A stretch of 64,000 nucleotides of DNA, taken from positions 5,499,501-5,563,500 of the forward strand of contig NZ_JACHNB010000001.1 in the NCBI RefSeq assembly GCF_014205225.1, read 5' to 3'. Under the pieces are notes generated by a model that did no database searches, was not told the origin of the DNA, and saw only the letters and a program-made list of their open reading frames with translations. How positions within the stretch are numbered: the first letter of the stretch is position 1; every line of letters starts with the position of its first letter. This DNA comes from Actinoplanes octamycinicus (GTDB lineage: Bacteria > Actinomycetota > Actinomycetes > Mycobacteriales > Micromonosporaceae). Positions 26,077 through 34,187 of this stretch are shown here, one piece after another. The position numbers were made by a program, and so were the translations under genes.

Positions 26077-26864
26077 GCGTGCCGCAGCTCGCCCCGCACA
26101 CCGTCGCCACGGTCGCCGCCGACCTGCGCGCACTGGGCCTGACCGGCGGCGACACGGTGATCGTGCACAGCTCGGTGCGTTCGATCGGGTTCGTCGCCGG
26201 CGACGTGCAGGCGGTGGTGCGGGCGCTGCTCGACGTGCTCGGGCCGGCCGGGACCCTGGTCGTCCCGACCCACACGCCGGGCAACACCGACCCGGCGGAC
26301 TGGGTGAACCCACCGGTCCCGGCCGACTGGTGGCCGGTCATCCGGGCGAACGGTCCCGGCTTCGACCCGCTGCGCACCCCGAGCCACCGGATGGGCATCC
26401 TGCCGGAGACGGTCCGGACCTGGCCGGGGGCGCGGCGCAGCGATCATCCGCAGGTGTCGTTCGCCGCGCTGGGCGCCGAAGCGGCCGAGATCGTCGCGGA
26501 CCACGCGCCGGCCGAGGCGTTCGGGGACGGCTCGCCGCTGGGCGCGATCTACCGGCTCGGCGGCAAGGTTCTGCTGATCGGCTGCGGTCACCGCCGCAAC
26601 ACCTCGCTGCACCTCGCCGAGGCCCGGCAGGAGCAGCCGCCGATGACCGACTACGGGTCCGCGGTGCTCGGGCCGGACGGCGCGGCCCGCTGGCTGACCT
26701 GGACCGCGCCGGACCACGACGTCGTGCACTTCGAGGAGATCGGCGCGGCCTTCGAGGCGACCGGCGCGGTCACGATCGGGACCGTCGGCGAGGCCACCGC
26801 CCGGCTGATGCCCCAGCGTGAGCTGGTCGACTTCGCCACCGGCTGGCTGGCGCGGGTCAGCTGA
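26073..26864 (+). CDS. Aminoglycoside 3-N-acetyltransferase (AAC(3) family)
   Basis: A 263-residue enzyme of the AAC(3) family, which acetylates the 3-amino group of aminoglycosides with acetyl-CoA. Hallmarks: VIVHSSVRSIGFVAGD (about 30-45), GPAGTLVVPTHTPGNTD, DPLRTPSHRMGILPETVRTW with the catalytic His region, and FGDGSPLGAIYRLGGKVLLI. Start is GTG 26073, coupled to an upstream 20-residue frame. The 3' end overlaps the convergent SDR gene by 8 bases. The native substrate may not be a clinical drug. Confidence 0.9.
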   Translation: MSVPQLAPHTVATVAADLRALGLTGGDTVIVHSSVRSIGFVAGDVQAVVRALLDVLGPAGTLVVPTHTPGNTDPADWVNPPVPADWWPVIRANGPGFDPLRTPSHRMGILPETVRTWPGARRSDHPQVSFAALGAEAAEIVADHAPAEAFGDGSPLGAIYRLGGKVLLIGCGHRRNTSLHLAEARQEQPPMTDYGSAVLGPDGAARWLTWTAPDHDVVHFEEIGAAFEATGAVTIGTVGEATARLMPQRELVDFATGWLARVS

Positions 26865-27807
26865 GCGAGCGGCCGGCCGCGACGATCGCCTCCTCGGCGG
26901 GGCGCGGCTGCCAGCCCAGCACCCGCCGCGCCTTGTCGTTCGAGATCTGCTTCCGGTAACCGAGCTCGCCGACGAACGCCCGCATCGCCGGGGTGGTCCG
27001 CACCACCTCGTCCGGGATGGTCGCGGCCGGCACCCGGGCGGCCCGCTCGCCGAGGTGCTCGCGCAGGGTGGCGCCGATGTCCTTGAGGGCGATCGCCGGA
27101 CCGTTCGCGATCAGGAACCGCTCGCCGTCCACGCCGGGGGTCACCATCGCCCGCACGTGCGCGTCGGCCACGTCGCGGACGTCCACGACCGGGAGGTAGA
27201 TGTCCGGGAAACCGGGCATCTGCCCGGTCAGCATCCGCTGCACGATGTGGTTGCCGCCGGAGATCTCGCTGCCCAGCACCGGTCCCAGCACGGCCACCGG
27301 GAGCAGTGTGGTCAGCTCCATCGCGCCCCGGTCGAACTCCCAGGCGGCCCGCTCGGCGAAGACCTTGCTCCGCCCGTAGGCGTCCATGCCCGGCCCGTCG
27401 AGCACCGACCAGTCGTCCTCGGTGAAGACGTGACCGGTGTGCGGGTGACCGAATCCGGCCGCGTGGAACGCCGACGTCAGCACCACCCGCCGCACCCCGG
27501 CGTCGCGGGCCGCGCGCAGCACCCGCACGGTGCCCTCGCGGGCCGGGACGATCAGGTCGTCCTCGTTCGCGACCGGCCCCGGCCGCACCGGCGACGCCAC
27601 GTGCAGCACGTGGTCGACGCCGGCCACGGCCTCCGCCCAGCCCGCGTCGTCCAGCAGGTCGGCCTGGACGAACTCCACCCCGTCGAGGTCCGGTTTCCGC
27701 GACCGCACCGTGGCCCGCACCCGGTAGCCCCGGCCGAGCAGTTCCCGGATGACATGGCCGGCGATGAACCCGGCGCCGCCGGTGACAAGCACTCGTTCTT
27801 CGTTCAT
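26857..27807 (-). CDS. NAD-dependent epimerase/dihydroflavonol-reductase-like SDR
   Basis: A 316-residue extended SDR. RVLVTGGAGFIAGHVIRELL at residues 5-24 is the glycine motif; VDHVLHVASPVRPGPVANED, RRVVLTSAFHAAGFGHPH and the active-site YGRSKVFAERAAWEF (YxxxK) follow, and the C-terminus ends with NDKARRVLGWQPRPAEEAIV. The last is characteristic of the dihydroflavonol-4-reductase group. It is divergent from an MmyB-type regulator that probably controls it. Confidence 0.9.
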   Translation of the reverse strand: MNEERVLVTGGAGFIAGHVIRELLGRGYRVRATVRSRKPDLDGVEFVQADLLDDAGWAEAVAGVDHVLHVASPVRPGPVANEDDLIVPAREGTVRVLRAARDAGVRRVVLTSAFHAAGFGHPHTGHVFTEDDWSVLDGPGMDAYGRSKVFAERAAWEFDRGAMELTTLLPVAVLGPVLGSEISGGNHIVQRMLTGQMPGFPDIYLPVVDVRDVADAHVRAMVTPGVDGERFLIANGPAIALKDIGATLREHLGERAARVPAATIPDEVVRTTPAMRAFVGELGYRKQISNDKARRVLGWQPRPAEEAIVAAGRSLS

Positions 27808-27910
27808 GTCGTCACCATGCGCTCGGCGGACCGGGCCGGCCAGGGCCGTGCCGGGAGGGGGGTCCGCCAGGACCCCCGCTCCGGGTGGCCGCGCGCCCTA
27901 CCGTGGGGGC

Positions 27911-28786
27911 ATGACTGCCAGCCTGGGCGAATTCCTCCGCGCCCGCCGCGAACTCGTCACCCCTGAGGAGGCCGGGATCCCGGTGGTCGGCGTCCGCCGG
28001 GTGCCCGGCCTGCGCCGCGAGGAGGTCGCGATGCTCGCCGGGATCAGCGCCGACTACTACCTGCGGCTGGAGCGCGGCCGGGACCGGCACCCGTCGGTGC
28101 AGGTCCTGGACTCCCTGGCCCGGGTGCTCCGGCTGGACGACGACGCCCGCGCGCACCTGCTCGGCCTGGCCGCCGACCGGCCCCGGCGCCCGCGCCGGCC
28201 GCGCCGGGAGACCGTCCCGGCCAGCACCGCGGCGCTGGTCGCGACGCTGCCGCTGCCGGCCTTCATCGAGGGCCGGCACATGGACGTCCTGGCCGCGAAC
28301 CCGCTGGCCACCGCCCTGTCCCCGCGCCTGGTGGCGGGCGGCAACCGGCTGCGCGACGTCTTCCTCGACCCGGCGGAGCAGGCCCTCTTCCCGGATTTCG
28401 AGCTGGCCGCCGCCCATCTGGTCGCCGGCTTCCGCGAGTCGGTCGGCACCGACACCGACGATCCCCGCTGCATCGAGCTGGTCGGCGAGCTGTCGCTGGC
28501 CAGCCCGCTGTTCCGGCGGCTCTGGGCACGCCACGACGTGCGGTCGCGGGCCGGCGCGGTGGTCACCTTCACCCACCCGCAGGTCGGCGAGCTGCGGCTC
28601 AACCGGGAGAAGCTGCTGATCACCGGCACCGACGGCATCCTGCTGGTGGTCTACCACCCCGATCGCGGCTCCGCCGACGCCGAGAAGCTCGCCTTGCTCG
28701 GCTCCGCGACCCAGACCCCGCAAACCCGGATTCAGGTACGGCTGGAGCCCCGCAGCGACGCGAACACCACGACGTTGTCCACGTAG
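27911..28786 (+). CDS. XRE/MmyB-like transcriptional regulator
   Basis: A 291-residue regulator. The N-terminal XRE helix-turn-helix (VRRVPGLRREEVAMLAGISA then DYYLRLERGRDRHPS) is followed by the MmyB-like ligand domain (DVLAANPLATALSPRL, RVLRLDDDARAHLLGLA). The family is almost always divergent from a short-chain dehydrogenase it regulates, as here with the SDR at 26857. ATG 27911 fits the start of the HTH fold. Its C-terminus overlaps the convergent sortase gene by 55 bases. Confidence 0.9.
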   Translation: MTASLGEFLRARRELVTPEEAGIPVVGVRRVPGLRREEVAMLAGISADYYLRLERGRDRHPSVQVLDSLARVLRLDDDARAHLLGLAADRPRRPRRPRRETVPASTAALVATLPLPAFIEGRHMDVLAANPLATALSPRLVAGGNRLRDVFLDPAEQALFPDFELAAAHLVAGFRESVGTDTDDPRCIELVGELSLASPLFRRLWARHDVRSRAGAVVTFTHPQVGELRLNREKLLITGTDGILLVVYHPDRGSADAEKLALLGSATQTPQTRIQVRLEPRSDANTTTLST

Positions 28787-29364
28787 TGCCCGGTCTCCCG
28801 GTCGAAGTCCCCACCGCAGGTGACCAGGCGCAGCCCGGCATGGTCGATCGGCCCGTAGACCGCCTCGGTGGGGAACGCCCGCTTCGGATACCGGCCGATC
28901 CGGTCCACCGCGAACACGGCCACCGTCCCGTCCCGCCGGGACACCCGCACCGGATCACCCGGCCGCAGCTCCGGCAGCCGGGCGAACGAGCCGGCCCGGC
29001 CGCGGTAGTCGACGTGCCCGGCGAGCACGGCCGGACCGAGCGAGCCGGGCGCCGGCGCGCCGCTGAACCAGCCGACCGTCCGGGCGTCGGCGGGCACCTG
29101 CATGGTCCCGTCCGGCGCCAGGCCCAGCTCGGTCACCGGCGCGGTGACCCGCAGGGCCGGGATCTCCAGCCGGGTCGGTGGCGAACTCGCCAGCTCCGGC
29201 CCGGAGGTGAACGCGGAGGCGCTGACGACGGCGATCGGCAGGACCGGCGCCGGTGTGGTGCGGGAGCCGGCCACCGGGGCGGCGGGACGGGCGACGAGCA
29301 GGGCGGCCACCCCGCTGAGGGCCAGGACCAGGGTCGCGGTCAGCACCGCGGAGCGGCGGTTCAT
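28732..29364 (-). CDS. Class F sortase
   Basis: A 210-residue membrane-anchored transpeptidase. A single N-terminal helix (SAVLTATLVLALSGVAALLV) precedes the sortase fold: LAGHVDYRG holds the catalytic His, RLVTCGGDFD the catalytic Cys, and a downstream Arg in the DRETGHYVDN segment completes the site; the order matches class F enzymes. Class F sortases anchor LPxTG-type proteins. The ATG overlaps the stop of the upstream CHRD-like gene (ATGA), so the two are co-translated. Confidence 0.88.
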   Translation of the reverse strand: MNRRSAVLTATLVLALSGVAALLVARPAAPVAGSRTTPAPVLPIAVVSASAFTSGPELASSPPTRLEIPALRVTAPVTELGLAPDGTMQVPADARTVGWFSGAPAPGSLGPAVLAGHVDYRGRAGSFARLPELRPGDPVRVSRRDGTVAVFAVDRIGRYPKRAFPTEAVYGPIDHAGLRLVTCGGDFDRETGHYVDNVVVFASLRGSSRT

Positions 29365-30176
29365 CGCTCGGCGCGGGGCAGGCGGAAGGCGCGGCGCCGG
29401 CCGAGGAGCACGCCCGCTGCCAGGGCGAGCACGACCAGGGACGCATACCCGATCAGCGCGCTGCGGCCGTACCGTGAATCGTTTGTGGGGTGCGTGCTCC
29501 CGTCGCCGGCGGCGATGCCGCCCACCGGGACCGACCCGGCGGCCGCGCCGGACACCATGCCGCAGAGCGCCGGATCGGTCGCCTCCTCGGGGATCCCGGC
29601 CAGCCCGGCCGCGGCGGCGAACGTGGATTCGCCCAGCCCGTCCAGGTCGTACCTCGCGTTCCGGTTCGCGTCGACGCCGTGCTCGACGATGTGCAGGTCC
29701 CGCAGGTGGTCGAGGGTGCCGGGCGGCAGGTCGGCGGCCGGGATGACCCGGTCGTAGGCGAGGCGGCCGTGGGCGTCGGCGGCGGGCATCCGGTCGACGG
29801 CGAGGCCGCTGGCGCGCGAGGTGTCGCCGCGGGTGGTCAGCGAGAGGAAAATGTCGCCGTAGGACGGCATGCCCTCCTCGGTGGTGACGTAGCCGTCGCC
29901 GTCCCGGTCGGCGGACCGGTCCGGGCAGTGGAAGTCCATCCCGGTGGTGGACCCGTGCAGGTGCTGGGCGTGCGCGGCCCGCGGGACCAGGCCGGTGGAG
30001 CGGATGCTGACCTTGAGGTCGCCGGTGGGCAGGGCGGTCAGCGTCGCGGTGCCGGTGGCGCCGGAGCCGTTGAGCGGGAGGAGCCGGACCTGCACCGCGG
30101 TGTCGGCGGCGGCGGCGGCCGGGGTGGCCAGCAGCAGCACGGTCACGGCCAGGGTCAGGTGGCGGAAGCGCATCAC
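29361..30176 (-). CDS. CHRD-like secreted protein with C-terminal anchor helix
   Basis: A 271-residue exported protein. A signal peptide (about 1-25) is followed by a CHRD/SOD-like region with histidine-rich AHAQHLHGSTTGMDFHCP, and by two acidic loops (ADRDGDGYVTTEEGMPSYGD, DANRNARYDLDGLGE) that resemble calcium-binding loops. The C-terminus has an ALIGYASLVVLALAAGVLLG helix and an arginine-rich tail, like a sortase substrate but without an LPxTG motif. Translationally coupled to the class F sortase. GTG 30176 or ATG 30173 may start it; AAGGAG lies just upstream. Confidence 0.75.
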   Translation of the reverse strand: MMRFRHLTLAVTVLLLATPAAAAADTAVQVRLLPLNGSGATGTATLTALPTGDLKVSIRSTGLVPRAAHAQHLHGSTTGMDFHCPDRSADRDGDGYVTTEEGMPSYGDIFLSLTTRGDTSRASGLAVDRMPAADAHGRLAYDRVIPAADLPPGTLDHLRDLHIVEHGVDANRNARYDLDGLGESTFAAAAGLAGIPEEATDPALCGMVSGAAAGSVPVGGIAAGDGSTHPTNDSRYGRSALIGYASLVVLALAAGVLLGRRRAFRLPRAER

Positions 30177-30196
30177 GATCTCCTTGACTCGGGTGG

Positions 30197-31750
30197 TCAG
30201 CGGGCGGAGGCGAACAGGTCGACCAGGTGGCGCTGCAGGGCCCGGGAGGCGGGCCAGTCGGCGTCAGTGACCGCCCAGCGCAGCAGATAGGAGCGGCCGT
30301 CACCGACGGCCAGGAGCACCCGGCGCTCGTGCCGGACGGTGTCCGAGTCGGGGCGCCAGGTGTACTCCCAGTCGGCGCCGCCGTCCCGGAGCAGCAGCAC
30401 CCCCATGCTGATCCGGGCGTATCCCGGCAGGCTGCCGGCGGCCAGGTCGGCCCGCTCCCGGCCCTGCCAGTAGGCGAGCGGGCGCCGGGTGACCACCGGG
30501 GACATGGTCACCGTGAACGCCCGCCGCCCCTGCGGGTCGCTGAAGCAGACGTCGTTCCCGGTCACCGCGCGCCGCCATCCGGCGGGCAGGGCCAGCGCGA
30601 ACCCGGACGGGTCGCGGAACCAGACCCATCCGGCGGGCAGCCTGGTCGGGACGTTCCGGTCGGCGGCGGTCACCGGCGCGGGCGTGCCGGGTCCGCAGGC
30701 CCCGATCCGGGGCGGGGCGGCCAGGGCCTCGGACATCATCGCGGCCGGGGTCACGGTGCGTGCGCGCTCGTCGGACCGCTGACCGATCACGATCAGGCCG
30801 GCCGCGGTCAGCAGTGCCGCCGTGCCGGCCAGCACCAGCCGCACCCGCCGGGTCCGCGGTGGTGCCTCCCCGACCGCCGCGCCGTCCGGCCGTGCCCCTG
30901 CCGGACCGGACACGATCCCGCGCAGGCGGGCATCCAACTCGGCCGGGCCGGACACGATCGCGCGCAGGCGGGCATCCACCTCGGCGGCGCCGGGACGCTC
31001 GGCCGGGTCCTTGACCAGCAGGTCCAGCAGCAACGGTGCCATCGCTCCGGCCCGGACCGGCGGATCCGGCGGCTCGTCGAGCAGCGCCCGCAACGCCGTC
31101 CCGGCATCCGCCCGGGCGAACGGGGTCCGGCCCTCCACCGCCGCGTACAACGTCGCGCCGAACGACCACAGGTCCGACGCGGCACCGGCGTCCGCGGCCC
31201 GCAACCGCTCCGGCGCGATGAAGCTCGGCGACCCGAGCCGCGGATCCGGGCCGTCCACACCGGCTCCGAACGTCGCCAGCCCGAAATCGGTCAGCACCAC
31301 CCGACCGTCGGCGGCGAGCAGCACGTTGTCCGGCTTCACGTCCCGGTGCAGCACCCCGGCCGCGTGCGCCGCCCGCAACGCGGCCAGCATCCGCAGCCCG
31401 ATCCGGGCCGCCTGGTGGACCGGCAGCGGCCCGTCGTCCCGGATGACCTGCTGCAGCGACCGGGACGGGACGTACTCCATCACGATCCAGCAGCGCCCCC
31501 GCCGCCACACCACGTCGAAGACCTTCACCACGCCGGGATGGTCGAGCCGGGCCGCCGCCCGGGCCTCCCGCATCGCCTCGCTGACCAGCGGCGCCGCCGA
31601 CGGCACGGCGACCTCCTTGACCGCCACGGTGCGCAGCAGCAGGTCGTCCTCGGCCCGCCAGACCCGGCCCATCCCGCCGGACCCGACCACTTCCAGCAGC
31701 CGGTAGCGGCCACCCACCCGATCGTCGGTCCCGTCCACAGCCATCCCCAC
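30197..31750 (-). CDS. Serine/threonine protein kinase (PknB-like)
   Basis: A 517-residue membrane kinase. The catalytic domain spans about residues 13-265: VVGSGGMGRVWRAED (glycine loop), VAVKEV (Lys), HRDVKPDNVLL (catalytic loop) and DFGLA (metal). The juxtamembrane segment carries two near-identical repeats containing AIVSGPAELDARL. One transmembrane helix (LVLAGTAALLTAAGLIVIG, about 304-322) leads to an extracellular domain of about 190 residues with no PASTA repeats, so the sensed signal is unknown. It lies in the same direction as the CHRD/sortase pair, 20 bases upstream. Confidence 0.92.
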   Translation of the reverse strand: MGMAVDGTDDRVGGRYRLLEVVGSGGMGRVWRAEDDLLLRTVAVKEVAVPSAAPLVSEAMREARAAARLDHPGVVKVFDVVWRRGRCWIVMEYVPSRSLQQVIRDDGPLPVHQAARIGLRMLAALRAAHAAGVLHRDVKPDNVLLAADGRVVLTDFGLATFGAGVDGPDPRLGSPSFIAPERLRAADAGAASDLWSFGATLYAAVEGRTPFARADAGTALRALLDEPPDPPVRAGAMAPLLLDLLVKDPAERPGAAEVDARLRAIVSGPAELDARLRGIVSGPAGARPDGAAVGEAPPRTRRVRLVLAGTAALLTAAGLIVIGQRSDERARTVTPAAMMSEALAAPPRIGACGPGTPAPVTAADRNVPTRLPAGWVWFRDPSGFALALPAGWRRAVTGNDVCFSDPQGRRAFTVTMSPVVTRRPLAYWQGRERADLAAGSLPGYARISMGVLLLRDGGADWEYTWRPDSDTVRHERRVLLAVGDGRSYLLRWAVTDADWPASRALQRHLVDLFASAR

Positions 31751-31906
31751 ACCCCCGAAATCCCGGCGTCACCAGGGATTCGCCACGGGCGCGGCTCCGG
31801 ATGGGTGCGAATTCACATGCGGAGATTCCTGACTCGGGCCCCGCTGATCACGGATCGTCGCCTCCAGGGCGACGTCCGCGGGTGGTTGCGGAAACCCGAC
31901 CCGTGC

Positions 31907-32629
31907 TCAGGTCAGGTTGACCTGGGCCTCGAGTGGGGTGGTGGGGGTGGTGGAGGCGGGGGCCTTCTCGACCGTGACGCCGACCGCGGTGGCGCTCGGG
32001 AGGCCGTCGACCACCTGGGTGGCGACCGACTGGCCCTCGCCGAGCGCGCCGGCCGACGCCGCCTTGCCGGAGCGGATCGTCCAGAGCTGGTAGACGCTGC
32101 CGCCGGCCGGCGGCCGGGTGGCGTCCAGCTGGATGACCCCGGCATCGCGCAGCCGCGAGGTCGCGACCCGTACCGTGCCGCCGCCGGCCAGGGGCTGTTC
32201 GTGCCAGACCACGTCGGGCGCGGTCAGCACGGACCGGACCTGGTCGGCGACGGCGGTCTGCTGCTGGCGTACCCGCTGGTCCTGCACCACGTAGACGGCC
32301 GTGCCCGCGCCGGCGGCCGCGACCACCGCGGCGGCCGCGGCCACCCACCGCGTCCGGCGCGGCGCCCGCAGGCGCAGCGGCGACCGGCGCGGCGCGGCGG
32401 CCGGCAGCTGCGGGGTCGTCGCGATGGCTGCCAGCACGGTGTCCCGCATCCCGGGCGGCGGCGCCGACCACACCCCGTCGGCGAGCAGCGACGCGGTCTC
32501 CCGCAGCTCGTCCGCCTCGATCCGGCACGCCTCGCAGTCGCGCAGGTGCCGGTCGAACGCGGCCCGTTCCAGGTCGTCGAGCGCGTCCAGCGCATAGGCG
32601 CCGACCAGCGCGTGGATGTCCGCGGTCAC
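31907..32629 (-). CDS. Anti-sigma factor of RskA/SigK type
   Basis: A 240-residue membrane anti-sigma factor. The N-terminal zinc-finger-like segment (HRHLRDCEACRIEADEL) binds the sigma factor; one transmembrane helix (WVAAAAAVVAAAGAGTAVYV) leads to an extracellular RskA domain (RLRDAGVIQLDATRPPAGGS and VYQLWTIRSG). Its start overlaps the stop of the sigma gene (ATGA), a typical SigK-RskA unit in which regulated proteolysis of RskA releases the sigma factor. Confidence 0.92.
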   Translation of the reverse strand: MTADIHALVGAYALDALDDLERAAFDRHLRDCEACRIEADELRETASLLADGVWSAPPPGMRDTVLAAIATTPQLPAAAPRRSPLRLRAPRRTRWVAAAAAVVAAAGAGTAVYVVQDQRVRQQQTAVADQVRSVLTAPDVVWHEQPLAGGGTVRVATSRLRDAGVIQLDATRPPAGGSVYQLWTIRSGKAASAGALGEGQSVATQVVDGLPSATAVGVTVEKAPASTTPTTPLEAQVNLT

Positions 32630-33222
32630 GCCGCCGCCCCCATCCCGAGACAGTCCCGCAGCCTGATCAGACCGTCCCGCATCCTGGTCTTCACGGTCGG
32701 CAGCGACACGCCGAGCAGCTGGGACACCTGCGGATAGGAGTGGCCCTGGTAGTACGCCAGGGTGACCGCCTGCCGCTGCAGCTCGGTGAGGTCGTCCAGG
32801 CAGTGCCGCACCTGCTGGCGCTCGATCCGGCCGGTCACCTCGTCGGCGACCGCGTCGTAGGGGGTGTCCAGCGAGGCGGCGCCGGCCCGCAGGGTCCGTG
32901 CGGTGGCGGCCTGCTCGGCGCGGGCCCGGTCGACCGCCCGGCGGTGCGCGATCGTGAAGATCCAGGAGGTGGGCGAGCCGCGGGAGGGGTCGAACCGGGC
33001 CGCGGTGCGCCAGATCTCGACGAGCACCTCCTGAGCCACCTCCTCGGCCTGCGCCGGGTCGCCGAGAATCCGCCGGATCAGGCCGAAGACGCGGGGGGCG
33101 AACAGGTCGTACAGCCGGCCGAAGGCCTGCTCGTCGCCGCCGGCGACGGCCTTGAGGAGGTCGCCGGCATCGGGCGGCGCGGTCCGATGCTCCTGGCGGC
33201 CTTCGACGCCACTGTCTGCCAT
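32626..33222 (-). CDS. SigK-like ECF sigma factor
   Basis: A 198-residue extracytoplasmic-function sigma factor. Region 2 includes AFGRLYDLFAPRVFGLIRRI and TSWIFTIAHRRAVDRARAE (region 2.4 contacts), and region 4 ends with QLLGVSLPTVKTRMRDGLIR. It matches the SigK/ECF19 type that couples to RskA. The ATG at 33222 begins a short N-terminal extension of 20 residues. It overlaps the anti-sigma gene by 4 bases. Confidence 0.93.
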   Translation of the reverse strand: MADSGVEGRQEHRTAPPDAGDLLKAVAGGDEQAFGRLYDLFAPRVFGLIRRILGDPAQAEEVAQEVLVEIWRTAARFDPSRGSPTSWIFTIAHRRAVDRARAEQAATARTLRAGAASLDTPYDAVADEVTGRIERQQVRHCLDDLTELQRQAVTLAYYQGHSYPQVSQLLGVSLPTVKTRMRDGLIRLRDCLGMGAAA

Positions 33223-33360
33223 GGCTCCTCAGCCTACGGTCCGCGCGCCGCTCCGGGCTGTCACTGATGCGTCGCTCATTCCCGCGCCGGCTCGCGGCAT
33301 CGGTTACCGTCGTTCTCCGGCGTCCGGAACGCCATCGGACGGGCCCTTCCTGGGGGAGCG

Positions 33361-34044
33361 ATGACGGCTGCCTTCGTGCTCCTGCACAGTCTGCTGCTGG
33401 GTCCGCTGACCTGGTCCTCGGTGGCGTCCCGGCTGCCCGCCCGCACCGTGGTCCCGGTGCTGACCGGAGTGACCGCCGGCGACCCCCCGTTCTGGCCGCA
33501 TGTCGCCGGCCGGGTCAACGACGCCCTCGCCACACTGCCGGCGGAGCAGCCGGTCGTTCTGGTCGCGCACAGCAATGCCGGCCTGATGGTCCCGCCGGTG
33601 GTCGCGGCGGCGTGCCGCCCGGTCGTCGGCTGCGCGTTCGTCGACGCGACCCTGCCGGCCCGGACCGGCCCGACCCCGGTGACCTCCCCGGAGCGGCTGG
33701 CGGTTCTGCGCGGGATGGCCGTCGACGGCCGCCTGCCGCCCTGGACGACCTGGTGGGACGACGTGGCGGAGCTGTTCCCCGACGAGGGCACCCGGGCGGC
33801 GGTCACCGCCGAGCAGCCCCGGCTCCCGCTCTCCTACTACGAGCAGCGGATCCCGGTCCCGGCCGGCTGGGATGCCCGTCCGTGCGGTTATCTGCTGTTC
33901 AGCCCGGCCTACCAGCCGGTGGCGCGGGAGGCGGCCGGGCGCGGCTGGCCGGTGACCCGGGTGCCCGGCGGCCACCTGCATCAGGTGGTCGATCCGGACG
34001 CGGTGGCCGGGCAGCTCACGGCGATGACCGCCGGGTTCGGGTAG
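33361..34044 (+). CDS. Alpha/beta hydrolase
   Basis: A 227-residue hydrolase. It opens with the strand AFVLLHSLLLGPLTWSS; VVLVAHSNAGLMVPPVVAAA is the nucleophile elbow with serine in AHSNAG, and a late histidine is in VPGGHLHQVVDPDAV. It lacks a signal peptide. The GGGGGAGCG before ATG 33361 is a good ribosome binding site. Substrate unknown; it may act on esters or lactones. Confidence 0.85.
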   Translation: MTAAFVLLHSLLLGPLTWSSVASRLPARTVVPVLTGVTAGDPPFWPHVAGRVNDALATLPAEQPVVLVAHSNAGLMVPPVVAAACRPVVGCAFVDATLPARTGPTPVTSPERLAVLRGMAVDGRLPPWTTWWDDVAELFPDEGTRAAVTAEQPRLPLSYYEQRIPVPAGWDARPCGYLLFSPAYQPVAREAAGRGWPVTRVPGGHLHQVVDPDAVAGQLTAMTAGFG

Positions 34045-34142
34045 GCCGGCGCGGCGCCGGCGGTCGGGGCTCGGGGCGGCGGTGGGTGAGCGGGCCGAGC
34101 AGGCGGCCGGTGAGGCCGAGGGCGATCGCGAGGTGTCTCATG

Positions 34143-34179
34143 TGGCCAATCTAGGAAGCCACTGGCCCATCGATATAGT
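34143..34179 (+). promoter_or_regulatory. Direct repeats TGGCCNATC and leaderless -10 before MocR gene
   Basis: TGGCCAATC (34143-34151) and TGGCCCATC (34163-34171) are direct repeats with a 20-bp period, the layout of MocR/PdxR operators. TATAGT (34174-34179) is 8 bases before the ATG, so transcription probably starts at or near the start codon. Confidence 0.5.
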
Positions 34180-34187
34180 CCAGATCC

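Noticed and set aside
30227..32737. 836-codon plus-strand frame opposite the kinase and RskA genes
   Set aside because: Mirror frame of the kinase, kept open only by high GC content; no motifs.
33981..34144. Short minus-strand frame with GLTGRLLGPLTH that precedes the MocR gene
   Set aside because: Arginine/proline-rich, about 40 codons, no ribosome binding site; position more consistent with a promoter region.
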